From contig CAMQTN010000009.1 of assembly GCA_947037115.1 (NCBI GenBank), forward strand, positions 1 through 61,801: 61,801 nucleotides of DNA. Direction: 5' to 3'. Made by a program: the position numbers and the translations under genes. Below the pieces are notes generated by a model, which saw nothing but the letters and a program-made list of their open reading frames with translations, ran no database searches and was not told where the DNA came from. This document shows positions 25,418-34,610 of the stretch, piece by piece; position 1 is the first letter of the stretch; each line of letters starts with the position of its first letter. This stretch comes from an uncultured Lachnospiraceae bacterium (GTDB lineage: Bacteria; Bacillota; Clostridia; Lachnospirales; Lachnospiraceae).

Positions 25418-26138
25418 CGATGTACCCTCCCTTTTCCTCGTCGCTGATGATGACGCCGCGGCGCAGGGTTATCACGCGTTTCTGCATAGCGTTCACAATT
25501 TCACGGTTGTGGGTGACAACGATAACGGTGGTTCCGTTTTCATTGATCTGCTCCAGCAGTTTCATGATTTCCCATGAATTTTTGGGGTCCAGATTACCTG
25601 TGGGCTCGTCCGCCAGAAGGATCGTCGGCTGATTCACCAACGCGCGCGCAAGCGCCACTCTCTGCTGCTCACCGCCGGAGAGCTGTCTGGGTTTCGCCTT
25701 ATATTTGCCTGCAAGTCCCACAATAGCCAGAATACTGGGGACGTTTTTCTTAATCTCCTTATTTGATTTCTGAATGATACGCTGGGCAAAAGCCACGTTC
25801 TCATAGACGTTTCTGTCCTTCAATAGACGGAAATCCTGAAACACAATACCTAAATTTCTCCTGAATTTCGGGATCTTCCTGTGTTTTATCCTGGACAGGT
25901 CGTAACCCATCACGTTGATGTAACCGCTGCTGACCGTGAGCTCTCTCAAAAGGAGCTTGATCAGAGTAGACTTACCCGACCCGCTGTCGCCCACGATAAA
26001 GACAAACTCCCCCCTGCTGATGTGAAGGTTCACATCTTTCAGCGCCGGTGCGCCGGTTGAATAAGCCTTGCTCACATTCGTCAGTGTGATGATCTCGTTC
26101 TCCACCACAGGACCTTTTCTTTTCTTCTTAACTGCCAC
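25407..26138 (-). CDS. ftsE: Cell division ATP-binding protein FtsE
   Basis: A 243-residue ABC ATPase paired with FtsX. It has Walker A VGDSGSGKSTLIKLLLRE, signature LSGGEQQRVALARALV, Walker B ILLADEPTGNLDP and the H-loop VTHNRE. The start is GTG 26138 behind GAGAGG. It adds a basic N-terminal stretch (AVKKKRKG) compared with typical FtsE. FtsE also contacts FtsZ in other bacteria. It is preceded by a CdaR-type regulator on the same strand, 37 bp away. Confidence 0.94.
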   Translation of the reverse strand: MAVKKKRKGPVVENEIITLTNVSKAYSTGAPALKDVNLHISRGEFVFIVGDSGSGKSTLIKLLLRELTVSSGYINVMGYDLSRIKHRKIPKFRRNLGIVFQDFRLLKDRNVYENVAFAQRIIQKSNKEIKKNVPSILAIVGLAGKYKAKPRQLSGGEQQRVALARALVNQPTILLADEPTGNLDPKNSWEIMKLLEQINENGTTVIVVTHNREIVNAMQKRVITLRRGVIISDEEKGGYIDED

Positions 26139-26175
26139 GTTTTTCCTCTCCTACCGTTTGTTCTTCTGTTTCCTG

Positions 26176-27264
26176 CTAAAACTCAAAGGATTCCATATAT
26201 TTCATATACTTCACAACCATAAGCGCGATCTTAAACGTAATCGCATCCTCAAACACCCTCAGGTCAAGGCCGGTGCTCTTCTGGAGCTTGTCGAGACGAT
26301 ATACCAGCGTATTTCTGTGAATAAACAACTGTCTCGAGGTTTCCGACACATTCAGGGAATTTTCAAAAAACTTATTGATCGTGACAAGCGTCTCCTCATC
26401 GAACTCATCCGGGCTCCTGCCGTCGAAGATTTCCTTGATAAACATCTTGCAAAGCGGAATCGGAAGCTGATAGATCAGGCGCCCGATGCCCAGCTCACTG
26501 TAAGCGATGACGTCGCGCTCGCTGAAAAAAATCTTCCCTACGTCCAACGCCATCTTAGCCTCCTTGTAGGAGCTGCTCACACCCTTGATCTCGCTCACCA
26601 CAGTACCGTATGCGATACGGACATTCTTAAAGCTCTCCTTCCGCAGATAAGCCGCCACTGCAGCCGCTGCCCTTTCAATCTCCCGGGGGCTGTCGTCCTC
26701 AGACAGATCCTTCACCACAATGACATTATTTTCATCTACGGCAGTGATAAAATCTTTGTTGCTCACGCCAAAGTAAGCACGCACGCTCTCCAGCGCATTG
26801 CAGTCCTTGACGTTATCTGTCTCCACAATAAGCGCCACACGCCTGACGTCCGTCTGAATATGCAGCTTTTTCGCCCGGCTGTATATGTCCACCAATAACA
26901 GATTATCCAGAAGCAGATTCTTTATAAAATTATCCTTGTCGAACCGCTCCTTGTAGGCGACGAGCAGATTCTGGATCTGGAATGCCACCATCTTCCCGAC
27001 CATGTATACGTCCTCACCGACACCCCCTGCCACCAGAATATACTCCAACTGCTGTTCGTCAAAAATCTTAAAATACTGATACCCCTGAATTTCCTGTGAA
27101 TCCGCCGGGGATTCGGCAAACTCCGCAGCAGCCCTGCCACACCGTTCCATCTCGTCCGTCGTCATGGCCGCCGCCTTTCCGTCCACGTCCATAACGCACA
27201 GTTCCACCCTCGCTATCGCCTTAAGACCCTCAATCGTACTTTGTAAAATCTGATTAGAAATCAT
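26176..27264 (-). CDS. CdaR/PucR-family transcriptional regulator
   Basis: A 362-residue cytoplasmic regulator with a sugar-diacid-recognition-like N-terminal domain (about 1-125), a central GGDEF-like domain typical of CdaR (about 135-260), and a C-terminal PucR helix-turn-helix (NVSETSRQLFIHRNTLVYRLDKL). The family usually activates catabolic genes. Here it precedes ftsE, an unusual neighbour for such a regulator. Its targets cannot be read from the sequence. The position suggests autoregulation or control of the ftsEX block. Confidence 0.8.
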   Translation of the reverse strand: MISNQILQSTIEGLKAIARVELCVMDVDGKAAAMTTDEMERCGRAAAEFAESPADSQEIQGYQYFKIFDEQQLEYILVAGGVGEDVYMVGKMVAFQIQNLLVAYKERFDKDNFIKNLLLDNLLLVDIYSRAKKLHIQTDVRRVALIVETDNVKDCNALESVRAYFGVSNKDFITAVDENNVIVVKDLSEDDSPREIERAAAAVAAYLRKESFKNVRIAYGTVVSEIKGVSSSYKEAKMALDVGKIFFSERDVIAYSELGIGRLIYQLPIPLCKMFIKEIFDGRSPDEFDEETLVTINKFFENSLNVSETSRQLFIHRNTLVYRLDKLQKSTGLDLRVFEDAITFKIALMVVKYMKYMESFEF

Positions 27265-27590
27265 TCCCCTACCCCTCTTATATTTCGTAATAATTCACTA
27301 TATCATCTAACCGAATATCCCCCAAAAGCCAAAATCTAGGTTCTATTTTAATCTATATCTACAAAAAAATCTACCTGTAATCGTGAATTATTTGTGTATT
27401 TTTTAAGATATTTGGCAATTAATGGGAATTTATAGAATTAGACATTTTGTACAAGTACCCTCGCCGCAGCCGCCTGGGACGGGAAAGTCTGCCTATGATT
27501 CTTGTGAAAATTGCATATTGTTGTCACTGTCCTGTTATGATACACTGTAATCAGGATTCACAGATAATGTAGTAAAGGAGTGTGATCACA
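27265..27590. other. 326-bp divergent intergenic region
   Basis: This gap separates the CdaR-type gene and the YjfB-like gene, which point away from each other. Most of it is AT-rich. A GC-rich island (about 27462-27502) contains TGGGACGGGAAAGTC. A candidate plus-strand promoter is TTGTTG/TACACT with a 17-bp spacer and an extended TGA (about 27514-27545). I see no tRNA or clear riboswitch. The island is short of the conserved parts of known classes. Confidence 0.4.
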
Positions 27591-27782
27591 ATGGATATTG
27601 CATCATTATCTATGGCTATGTCCTCTGCAAAAGTAAATGACTCCTACGGTGTGGCTATGCTTGCCAAGACTTTGGATCAGGTGGAAACCACCGGAAGTCA
27701 GGTGGTCGGCATGATGGACGCGGCCGCGATGGAGTTATCTGTCAACCCTCACATCGGAGGGAACTTTGACATGACGGTCTAG
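27591..27782 (+). CDS. YjfB-family putative motility protein
   Basis: A 63-residue protein starting at ATG 27591, with AAAGGAG 10 nt upstream. A GTG at 27582 is too close to that site. The sequence DIASLSMAMSSAKVNDSYGVAMLAKTL and the Met-rich C-terminal half match the YjfB family. These are small proteins often found near flagellar genes but of unproved function. A strong terminator follows 14 bp after the stop, so it is a monocistronic unit. Confidence 0.75.
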   Translation: MDIASLSMAMSSAKVNDSYGVAMLAKTLDQVETTGSQVVGMMDAAAMELSVNPHIGGNFDMTV

Positions 27783-27794
27783 TGCGTGAGACAA

Positions 27795-27831
27795 AATAAC
27801 GGCTATCCCCACGGGCAGCCGTTATTTTTTT
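27795..27831 (+). terminator. Intrinsic terminator after the YjfB-like gene
   Basis: AATAACGGCT (27795-27804) pairs perfectly with AGCCGTTATT (27817-27826) and is followed by a T-run to 27831. Confidence 0.92.
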
Positions 27832-27875
27832 GCGCGCATGAGCAGAGTCAGAAGTGCAGGAGCAATGCATCTCTA

Positions 27876-28988
27876 TTACAAAAAAAATTCCAGACTCATA
27901 TAACCGAAGCAGAGCACAACTGCCACAATCAGAGGAACGCTCAGAAGATAACCTGACGTCTCGGTTTGTGACTCTGTCTGAGGCATCCCCTGCAGCCCCT
28001 GGCCAGCCTGTTGTCGACCCACATTTCCCGTCTGCCGTCCGACCCGTCTTCTGGCAAACAGTGCCGCAAAAGCCTGCTGCCGCCCCTCGTTCTTCGCAAT
28101 CCAGATAACGACACAGACAGCGATGGGTGTTGCGACCGCGGCGATAATAAGGTAAACGGAGAGCGCCGCCAACAGCGCCTGCGTCGTCACCGCTGCCACA
28201 GCTTCTTCTGCCGCCTCACCTGCTGTCTTTCCGTAGGCGCTGCCCAGCACATGGCTCGACACATACATCAGGACAACCTCAATGGAATTAAAGAACATGT
28301 GGCAGAATACAGAAGCCCACAGACTGCCCGCCGCCTCCACCAAAAGCGCAAGAAAGATACCCATTGCGAAAGCATAGAACATCTGATTAAAATTCATATG
28401 CATCAGCCCGAAAAGAAAAGCTGACAAAAGAATGGCGCGTATACCGCCTCCGCAAGCATTATTATAACGTCCGTTATTTATCTTCCCTTCTTTTCTTCTG
28501 TAGCTTCTGTATATCACACCCCGGAAGACGAACTCCTCACAGAAAGGCCCGAAGATCCCAATCATAAACAGCATGACAGGGAAGGGGGTATCCACAATAT
28601 CCCCCTGCAAGGACGCCATGGCATTGTCCGCAAAAAACATGGACAGGGCATTGAGTACGACAACCAGCGGCATAACCAGAAACGTACACAAAGCAATCAT
28701 AAGGAGTGTGGTAATCTTAACCTTGTGGAAGGCTGCCGCCTCAAACGGACGAGGCGTATTGGGAATTACAGGTTCCATGCCGTATACCCTTGGTTCTGAC
28801 GGCCGTTTCCCCCATTCAAAGGCGAGCAGAAACAGCAGGGCCGGCACCATCAAAATCCCTTCACTCAAAATAAAATTCATAATAATGCCCATGGAAATTC
28901 TATCCCCTGCAAAATTCAGGAACAGTACCACCCCAATATGCACCAGTATTGTAGTTAAAAACAGCCAGTTTGCTTTCTTAGTCGTCAT
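27876..28988 (-). CDS. CPBP intramembrane metalloprotease
   Basis: A 370-residue polytopic membrane protein of the CAAX-protease/bacteriocin-processing (CPBP, Abi) family. The catalytic motifs are present: EEFVFRG (EExxxR), FGLMHMN and FCHMFFN. Around eight helices flank them, and a loop and tail rich in Gln and Arg follow. Such enzymes cleave membrane peptides or serve in bacteriocin self-protection. No bacteriocin gene is nearby. It is the last gene of the hydEGF-thioesterase-cvfB-CPBP series and overlaps cvfB by 11 bp. Confidence 0.88.
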   Translation of the reverse strand: MTTKKANWLFLTTILVHIGVVLFLNFAGDRISMGIIMNFILSEGILMVPALLFLLAFEWGKRPSEPRVYGMEPVIPNTPRPFEAAAFHKVKITTLLMIALCTFLVMPLVVVLNALSMFFADNAMASLQGDIVDTPFPVMLFMIGIFGPFCEEFVFRGVIYRSYRRKEGKINNGRYNNACGGGIRAILLSAFLFGLMHMNFNQMFYAFAMGIFLALLVEAAGSLWASVFCHMFFNSIEVVLMYVSSHVLGSAYGKTAGEAAEEAVAAVTTQALLAALSVYLIIAAVATPIAVCVVIWIAKNEGRQQAFAALFARRRVGRQTGNVGRQQAGQGLQGMPQTESQTETSGYLLSVPLIVAVVLCFGYMSLEFFL

Positions 28989-29817
28989 TGCGTCTTATCG
29001 CTTTCTCCGTTATTGTCACTTTTCCTGCTTTTAATAAATTGCCGACCGCTCTCTTAAACTCGTTTTTACTCATCTGCATTTCCCGGCGGATCACTTCGGG
29101 AGACGCCTTGTCATTGAAGGGGAGCACCCCGTCAAAACTGTCAATCACCCGCAATACCTTCTCCGCATCGTCCGCAATCTGCAGATATGCCTTCTCTCTT
29201 ATGCTCAGATCCAGCTTCCCGTCTTCTTTCACCGCCGTGACACGGGCGTTCACCGTATCGCCTATATTGACTGTCCCATAGAGCTCACGCTTTGGGATAA
29301 GACCTGAATACTGATCGTCCACCGCCACAAAGGCTCCGAAATTCTGACTGATTTCGTATACAGTTCCACTCACCCGGTCATCCTTTTTATAGCTGCTATC
29401 CCTTTTCAGGTAAGGATACACATTCATAGTGGCGCAGAGCCTGTTCGACTTATCAATATAGAGGGCGGCAAGGCATTCCTCCCCGGCGGACACCCGCCTG
29501 GTCTGCTCCTTGAAGGGCAAAAGCAGATCCTTCTCCAGCCCCCAGTCCAGAAACGCACCGATCTTTCCCACCTGCGCCACACGGAGCCGCTCCACGCCGT
29601 GCAGGGTAATCTTTGGCCTGTTTGTGGTGGCAATCAGTCTGTCCTTCGAGTCGCGGTACACAAAGACCTCCACTTCATCGCCGCACGCTGCGCCCTCCGG
29701 CACCTGTTTCCCCGGCAGAAGGACACGCTCCTCCTGATTTTCCCCGTCATACAGATAGACGCCAAACTCTACCTGTTTTACAATTTTTAAGGTCTGTATT
29801 TCACCAAGCTGAATCAT
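28978..29817 (-). CDS. CvfB-like S1 RNA-binding protein
   Basis: A 279-residue protein from ATG 29817, chosen for GGAG 7 nt upstream. It shows the CvfB plan: S1-type OB domains (GEIQTLKIVKQVEFGVYL; GKIGAFLDWGLEKDLLLPFKE; GTVYEISQNFGAFVAV) and a C-terminal winged helix (KNEFKRAVGNLLKAGKV). CvfB of Staphylococcus binds RNA and affects virulence gene expression, and here it is likely a global RNA-binding regulator. It lies between the acyl-ACP thioesterase gene and the protease gene in a tight same-strand run. Confidence 0.85.
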   Translation of the reverse strand: MIQLGEIQTLKIVKQVEFGVYLYDGENQEERVLLPGKQVPEGAACGDEVEVFVYRDSKDRLIATTNRPKITLHGVERLRVAQVGKIGAFLDWGLEKDLLLPFKEQTRRVSAGEECLAALYIDKSNRLCATMNVYPYLKRDSSYKKDDRVSGTVYEISQNFGAFVAVDDQYSGLIPKRELYGTVNIGDTVNARVTAVKEDGKLDLSIREKAYLQIADDAEKVLRVIDSFDGVLPFNDKASPEVIRREMQMSKNEFKRAVGNLLKAGKVTITEKAIRRNDD

Positions 29818-29862
29818 ACTTGTCTCCATTTCCGTTCCGTACATGCCATTCACAATGCGCTC

Positions 29863-30576
29863 CTACGATACAGTAAACTCCACAACACAATAAGGGCTTC
29901 CGTCTGCTCCGTTGAGAGAAACCGTGTACAGCTTCCCGTCCATCCCTTCCGCCGCCACAGGATAAATCTCATCCCCCAGCACAGCCTGACTTTTATATTC
30001 CACACGCAGCTGCCGGATTTTAAAATCTCCCGGAATGCAGTCCATCGCCATGCGCACATACTGTCCGTTATTCACATGATGATTGGTGTCCAGATGATGG
30101 GGCCTCACCGTGAAGGCTTCAAGCGCTTTTCCGGCCGCAGGCACAGCGATCTTTCTGGGCGCATAGTCCATCGGATACTTCTCCTCCAGCACATAGCCCG
30201 ACAGCATGTCCTCATTTGGCTTCATTGGCCGCATCGACTCTATGTCCATTAACGACCAGATGGAATTTGCATATGCCAGCGTTTCCCCAGCACCCGTCTG
30301 CATGAAAAAATTGCGGTATCCCATAAACCCCCGAAACTCATAGGGTATTGTGCCGATCATGATCTGTTCGCCAAAAGCCGGATACCGCTCTACACAGATC
30401 TGCCAGGCGGACAAAAGCCACACCTGTCCGAGGTTTTTCATATATGAGATTCCCAGCCCGATATCCTCAGACTGAAAAGTGGAGCAGTCCTGAAAATAAT
30501 CCAGAAGAGCCTGTAAACTCATACAGCCGTCTTCTCCCACCTCACTGTAACGCACTCTGCCGTCAAATGTGTACAT
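29863..30576 (-). CDS. Acyl-ACP thioesterase
   Basis: A 237-residue double-hotdog enzyme of the FatA/FatB type that releases fatty acids from acyl carrier protein. It contains QDCSTFQSEDIGLG near the start, WQICVERYP, and the second-hotdog motif LDTNHHVNNGQYV with the catalytic Asn/His. The start at 30576 is set by AAGGAG 8 nt upstream. An in-frame TTG two codons earlier is too close. It overlaps the end of hydF by 14 bp, so the two are translationally linked although their functions look unrelated. Confidence 0.9.
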   Translation of the reverse strand: MYTFDGRVRYSEVGEDGCMSLQALLDYFQDCSTFQSEDIGLGISYMKNLGQVWLLSAWQICVERYPAFGEQIMIGTIPYEFRGFMGYRNFFMQTGAGETLAYANSIWSLMDIESMRPMKPNEDMLSGYVLEEKYPMDYAPRKIAVPAAGKALEAFTVRPHHLDTNHHVNNGQYVRMAMDCIPGDFKIRQLRVEYKSQAVLGDEIYPVAAEGMDGKLYTVSLNGADGSPYCVVEFTVS

Positions 30577-31789
30577 GTTCAATACTCCTTCCGAGAATGC
30601 CCTTCATCTGCGCAATGGCAATCCCATAATTCGTAACCGGCACACCCTGCTTTTTCGCAAAACGCATGCGCCGCAGGACTTCCCTCTCGTTTAACATACA
30701 GCCGCCGCAGTGGATCACCAGCGCATATGAAGTAAGGTCTTCGGGAAAACCTGTGCCTGAGGAAGTCTCGATGACAAGCTCCTTCCCCGTGTATTTTTTC
30801 AGGAAACGGGGAATCTTAACCGTCCCGATATCATCGCATTGCCTGTGGTGCGTACAGCCCTCGGCAATCAGCACGCGGTCGCCGTTTTTAAGACTGTCAA
30901 CCGCTTTCACGCCCTCCACCGCAATATCCAGAAAACCTTTATACCGCGCCATCAGAATGGAAAAAGATGTAAGCGGAATATCGGCAGGCACCATAGCCGC
31001 CACTTCCTCAAAGGCCTGACTGTCCGTAATGACAAATGCCGGTTTCTCCTTACATTTCGCAAGGGCCTGCCCAAGTTCGCTTTCCCGCACCACCACCGTG
31101 ACCGCCCCTGCCTCCAGCAGATCCCTTATGGTCTGCTGCTGGGGCAGGATCAGCCGCCCCTTCGGCGCCGCCGAATCAATGGGTACGACTAATACCACAG
31201 TATCCAGAGGTTTCACCAGATCAGACGCCAGACGCCGCTCCTCCCTTTCGGGACGCATGGCGGCCAGCTTTTCCTTTAATTCGTGAATGCCGAATCCCGT
31301 TTTTGCACTCGTATATATAACATCCGTTATTTCGTTCTTGGTCTGTACATTTTCATTTACTTTCCTGTAAACCTGCAAATCCCCGCCATTGTGCTCTGAA
31401 TCGGCCTTATTATACACAATAATATAAGGAATTTCCCGTTCCTTAAAAAGTGCGGTAAGCTCCTCGTCACAGGCCGTCATTCCCGCGGCTGCATCCACCG
31501 CCAAAACCGCGATATCCGTCTTTTCCAGCACCTGCCGGGTCTTTTTTACACGCTGCTCCCCAAGCGCTCCCTCATCGTCAAAACCGGGTGTATCAATCAG
31601 CATGACCGGCCCCAGCGGCAGAAGTTCCATGGCCTTGTACACCGGATCCGTGGTCGTCCCTTCTGTTTCCGAAACCACCGCCAGTTCCTGTCCCGTCACT
31701 GCATTTAAGAGACTGGACTTGCCTGCATTGCGCCTCCCAAAAAAACCAATATGTATCCGCTCCCCTGCAGGGGTGTCATTCATGCCCAT
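30563..31789 (-). CDS. hydF: [FeFe]-hydrogenase maturation GTPase HydF
   Basis: A 408-residue scaffold and GTPase that carries the di-iron precursor made by HydE and HydG and delivers it to apo-hydrogenase. The G domain shows G1 RRNAGKSSLLNAV (about 18-30), G3 DTPGFDDEG, G4 NKAD, then a dimerisation domain. The C-terminal cluster-binding domain has CTHHRQC and HCGGC ligands. It is the third maturase gene in order hydE-hydG-hydF. No hydrogenase structural gene is in the window. Confidence 0.96.
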   Translation of the reverse strand: MGMNDTPAGERIHIGFFGRRNAGKSSLLNAVTGQELAVVSETEGTTTDPVYKAMELLPLGPVMLIDTPGFDDEGALGEQRVKKTRQVLEKTDIAVLAVDAAAGMTACDEELTALFKEREIPYIIVYNKADSEHNGGDLQVYRKVNENVQTKNEITDVIYTSAKTGFGIHELKEKLAAMRPEREERRLASDLVKPLDTVVLVVPIDSAAPKGRLILPQQQTIRDLLEAGAVTVVVRESELGQALAKCKEKPAFVITDSQAFEEVAAMVPADIPLTSFSILMARYKGFLDIAVEGVKAVDSLKNGDRVLIAEGCTHHRQCDDIGTVKIPRFLKKYTGKELVIETSSGTGFPEDLTSYALVIHCGGCMLNEREVLRRMRFAKKQGVPVTNYGIAIAQMKGILGRSIEHVHI

Positions 31790-31818
31790 GCTATATGCTT
31801 CCTTTCACACGATCGAGG

Positions 31819-31864
31819 TTCGCAACGCGAAACCCGGGAAGTTAATTCCAAAGGAATTTACTTC
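31819..31864. repeat. Two small palindromes between hydF and hydG
   Basis: TTCGC-AAC-GCGAA (31819-31831) is followed by GAAGTTAATTCC-AAA-GGAATTTACTTC (31838-31864), a 12-bp stem with one mismatch. The first matches the form of the TTCGC-N3-GCGAA hairpins near ylbF. No U-run follows, so they are more likely RNA-processing or stability structures than terminators. Confidence 0.5.
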
Positions 31865-31865
31865 G

Positions 31866-33305
31866 CTAGAACCTGAAGTCCCGAATGCCTTCCTCAATCT
31901 TTTTCAGGTGGTCCTTCGCAATTTCTCTCACCTGCTCCTTCGGGATGTTCGCAAGCTCCGCCTGTATCAAAGCCTCGCCAATTGCCTTTGTCTCCCCGGA
32001 GGCATAATCCATCAGGTACTCCTTCAACGTCATCAGCGCATTGGGATGACAGCAGTTTTGAATCTGTCCTGTCTTGCACAGACTCATAAACCGGTCGCCC
32101 GTCCTGCCCTCGCGGTAGCACGCCGTGCAGAAGGAAGGGATATACCCCAGCTCCATCAGCCACTTGATGACCTCGTCCAGCGTCCTCTGGTCTGACACAT
32201 CAAACTGCTCCGTATCCGTAGGTCTCTCCTCCTCCGTATAGCCGCCCACAGAGGTTCTGGATGCGCCGGAAATCTGGGATACACCCAGACGAATCACCTT
32301 CTCCCGCACCGACTGACTCTCTCTGGTGGAGATAATCATTCCTGTATAAGGAACCGCAATACGGATCAACGCGCAAATTTTCGCAAAGGTTTCATCGTCT
32401 ATGCCATTGTCGAAAGCCGAAGGATCGATATCGTCCGCATGTTTGATCCGCGGCACGCTGATGGTATGCGGCCCTACGCCGTGAACGGCCTCCAGATGCT
32501 CCGCGTGCATGAGAAGTCCGGCAAACTCATACTTGTATAATTCCAGTCCGAAGAGCACGCCCAGACCCACGTCGTCGATGCCGCCCTCCATCGCACGGTC
32601 CATCGCCTCCGTGTGATAATTGTAATCATGCTTGGGCCCTGTAGGATGAAGCTTCAAATAGCTCTCCTTGTGGTAAGTCTCCTGAAAGAGGATATAAGTG
32701 CCGATCCCCGCCTCCTTCAACATGCGGTACTCCTCCACCGTGGTGGCCGCAATATTCACATTGACGCGGCGGATCGCTCCGTTTTTATGATTGATGGAAT
32801 AGATCGTTTTGATGCACTCCAAAATATACTCGATGGGATTATTGACAGGATCCTCTCCCGCCTCAATCGCCAGACGCTTATGCCCCATATCCTGTAGGGC
32901 GATTACTTCCTGTTTAATCTCCTCCTGGGTCAGTTTCTTTCTGGGAATATTCTTGTTTTTCATATGGTAAGGGCAGTAGACACAGCCGTTTACACAGTAA
33001 TTCGACAGATAGAGCGGCGCGAAGATCACGATTCTGTTCCCATAGTAGGCCAGTTTGATTTCTTCCGCAAGCGCATAAATTTTATCCAGCACCTCCCTGT
33101 CCTCACAGGCCAGAAGCACGGACGCCTCCCTGTGGGAAAGCCCCGCGCACACCGTAGAGTTCCCCTCTTTTTTCGGGCGCGCCTTATCCAGTATCTCATT
33201 GATCAACTCCAGATTGTCCTTATTCTTTTGCGCGTACGCAAGAGTCTCAAGAATTTCCCCGTGGTTGATAAAATCGTCTGCACATAAGGATTTCGGATCG
33301 TACAT
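31866..33305 (-). CDS. hydG: [FeFe]-hydrogenase maturase HydG
   Basis: A 479-residue radical-SAM tyrosine lyase that produces the CO and CN ligands of the H-cluster. The radical-SAM motif is CVNGCVYCPY (CxxxCxxC, about 97-105). The C-terminal auxiliary cluster ligands are FCTACYREGRTGD and NCCHPNAL. Length and motifs are those of HydG, not the related ThiH. It lies 76 bp after hydE on the same strand. Confidence 0.96.
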   Translation of the reverse strand: MYDPKSLCADDFINHGEILETLAYAQKNKDNLELINEILDKARPKKEGNSTVCAGLSHREASVLLACEDREVLDKIYALAEEIKLAYYGNRIVIFAPLYLSNYCVNGCVYCPYHMKNKNIPRKKLTQEEIKQEVIALQDMGHKRLAIEAGEDPVNNPIEYILECIKTIYSINHKNGAIRRVNVNIAATTVEEYRMLKEAGIGTYILFQETYHKESYLKLHPTGPKHDYNYHTEAMDRAMEGGIDDVGLGVLFGLELYKYEFAGLLMHAEHLEAVHGVGPHTISVPRIKHADDIDPSAFDNGIDDETFAKICALIRIAVPYTGMIISTRESQSVREKVIRLGVSQISGASRTSVGGYTEEERPTDTEQFDVSDQRTLDEVIKWLMELGYIPSFCTACYREGRTGDRFMSLCKTGQIQNCCHPNALMTLKEYLMDYASGETKAIGEALIQAELANIPKEQVREIAKDHLKKIEEGIRDFRF

Positions 33306-33381
33306 AATCTACCTTCTTTCTGCGTATATCTGTTTATCTATTTTACCATCGGCTGCCGCCTGAGCTGCCATGACTTTCACG

Positions 33382-34422
33382 TCACTGTCTCATCCGGACA
33401 TGATCTCCTCTGCCCACTGCCACCTGATAGCCTGCCGCCATGACCCGGCGCTTCATACATTCGATACATTCCGCCGCTTCTTCACCGATACAAATCTTAT
33501 TATCATAAAGGGAATACTGCCCACGCACCGCCACCGGGGATAAATTCGACATAACCACATTGGCGCCCGCTTTCAGTCCCAGTTCCCGCCCTTCCGGGTG
33601 GATTGTGCCAAGCGCTGTCGTCGAGGGAATGAGCGCATGGGGAAGCGTCAGCCTTGTGAGCGCCACCATGGTGAGCGTCTGCTCCAGCGTTCCCGGCGAA
33701 CCATTCGAAAAAGGTGTGTCGTGGTGCGGAATAAACGGGCCGATCCCCACCATATGGGGCTGAAATTCCCGCAGGAAACGCATGTCCGCAATCAGATCGC
33801 CGGTGCCCTGAAAGGGAGAACCCACCATAAAGCCCGCGCCTGTCTGGTAGCCGATTTCCTTTAAGTTACGCAGGCATTCCATGCGGTGCGCAAAAGTCTG
33901 CTCCGGCGGGTGCAGCTTTTCGTAATGAGAGCAGGACGCCGTCTCATGCCGCAAAAGATAACGGTCGGCTCCTGCCTTATACCAGATTTCATAATCCTCC
34001 CGCGGCCGCTCTCCCAGAGAGAGCGTCACCGCACAGTCAGGATATTTTTCTTTTATGCCACAAACAATTTCCTCAACCCATTCTGTGGTGTGGTAAGCAT
34101 CCTCTCCGCCCTGCAGCACAAAAGTACGGAAGCCCAGCTCATACCCCTGCGCACAGCAGGCATATATTTCCTCCTTCGAGAGCCTGTAGCGTTCAGCCTT
34201 CGCATTGCTTCTGCGTATGCCGCAGTAAAGACAGTCGTTTCTGCAAAAGCTCGATATCTCAATCAATCCCCTGATATAGACGTCTGTCCCATAATATTGT
34301 CTGCGCACCCTGTCCGCCCTGTCGAAAAGGCGCTGCCTGTCATATTCCCCCTCGATCAGGAACCGCCACTCGTCGTCGGTGAGATCCCGGTCCGCAGGGA
34401 GGCTGTCAATCAGGTCTGTCAT
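33382..34422 (-). CDS. hydE: [FeFe]-hydrogenase maturase HydE
   Basis: A 346-residue radical-SAM enzyme that acts on the iron-cysteine synthon during assembly of the di-iron subcluster. The motif CRNDCLYCGIRR (CxxxCxxC) is at about 60-70. LQGGEDAYHT and the HETAS...LHP segment are typical of HydE. CAGGAG precedes the ATG. It is the first gene of the hydEGF run. A weak promoter-like TACTAT with TTGAAA or TTTTTG upstream is at about 34460-34500. Confidence 0.95.
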   Translation of the reverse strand: MTDLIDSLPADRDLTDDEWRFLIEGEYDRQRLFDRADRVRRQYYGTDVYIRGLIEISSFCRNDCLYCGIRRSNAKAERYRLSKEEIYACCAQGYELGFRTFVLQGGEDAYHTTEWVEEIVCGIKEKYPDCAVTLSLGERPREDYEIWYKAGADRYLLRHETASCSHYEKLHPPEQTFAHRMECLRNLKEIGYQTGAGFMVGSPFQGTGDLIADMRFLREFQPHMVGIGPFIPHHDTPFSNGSPGTLEQTLTMVALTRLTLPHALIPSTTALGTIHPEGRELGLKAGANVVMSNLSPVAVRGQYSLYDNKICIGEEAAECIECMKRRVMAAGYQVAVGRGDHVRMRQ

Positions 34423-34502
34423 AGCATCTCCTGAATCCGTTGTTCGTCTCGTTAATTATCAGCTTGCTAATAGTATAGTATATCACTTTCTTTCAAAAAG
34501 AG

Positions 34503-34539
34503 CGATAGCCAGATTCCTAAAATCAGAATCTGACTATCG
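34503..34539 (-). terminator. Terminator downstream of the yefM-yoeB pair
   Basis: CGATAG and CAGATTC (34503-34517) pair with GAATCTG and CTATCG (34526-34539) with one mismatch. On the minus strand the hairpin is followed by CTCTTTTT. It separates the toxin-antitoxin pair from the hydE promoter region. Confidence 0.75.
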
Positions 34540-34610
34540 TTTCTTGAAGTGTCTAATCTACGATTGACCTGCCATGTACCATATTACAAATTATTATAGA
34601 TTTGTCAGCA

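Noticed and set aside
27265..27590. A possible c-di-GMP-I riboswitch upstream of the YjfB-like gene
   Set aside because: Only a short GGGACGGGAAAG-like piece is present. The GGCAAACC-type first half and the tetraloop receptor are not visible.
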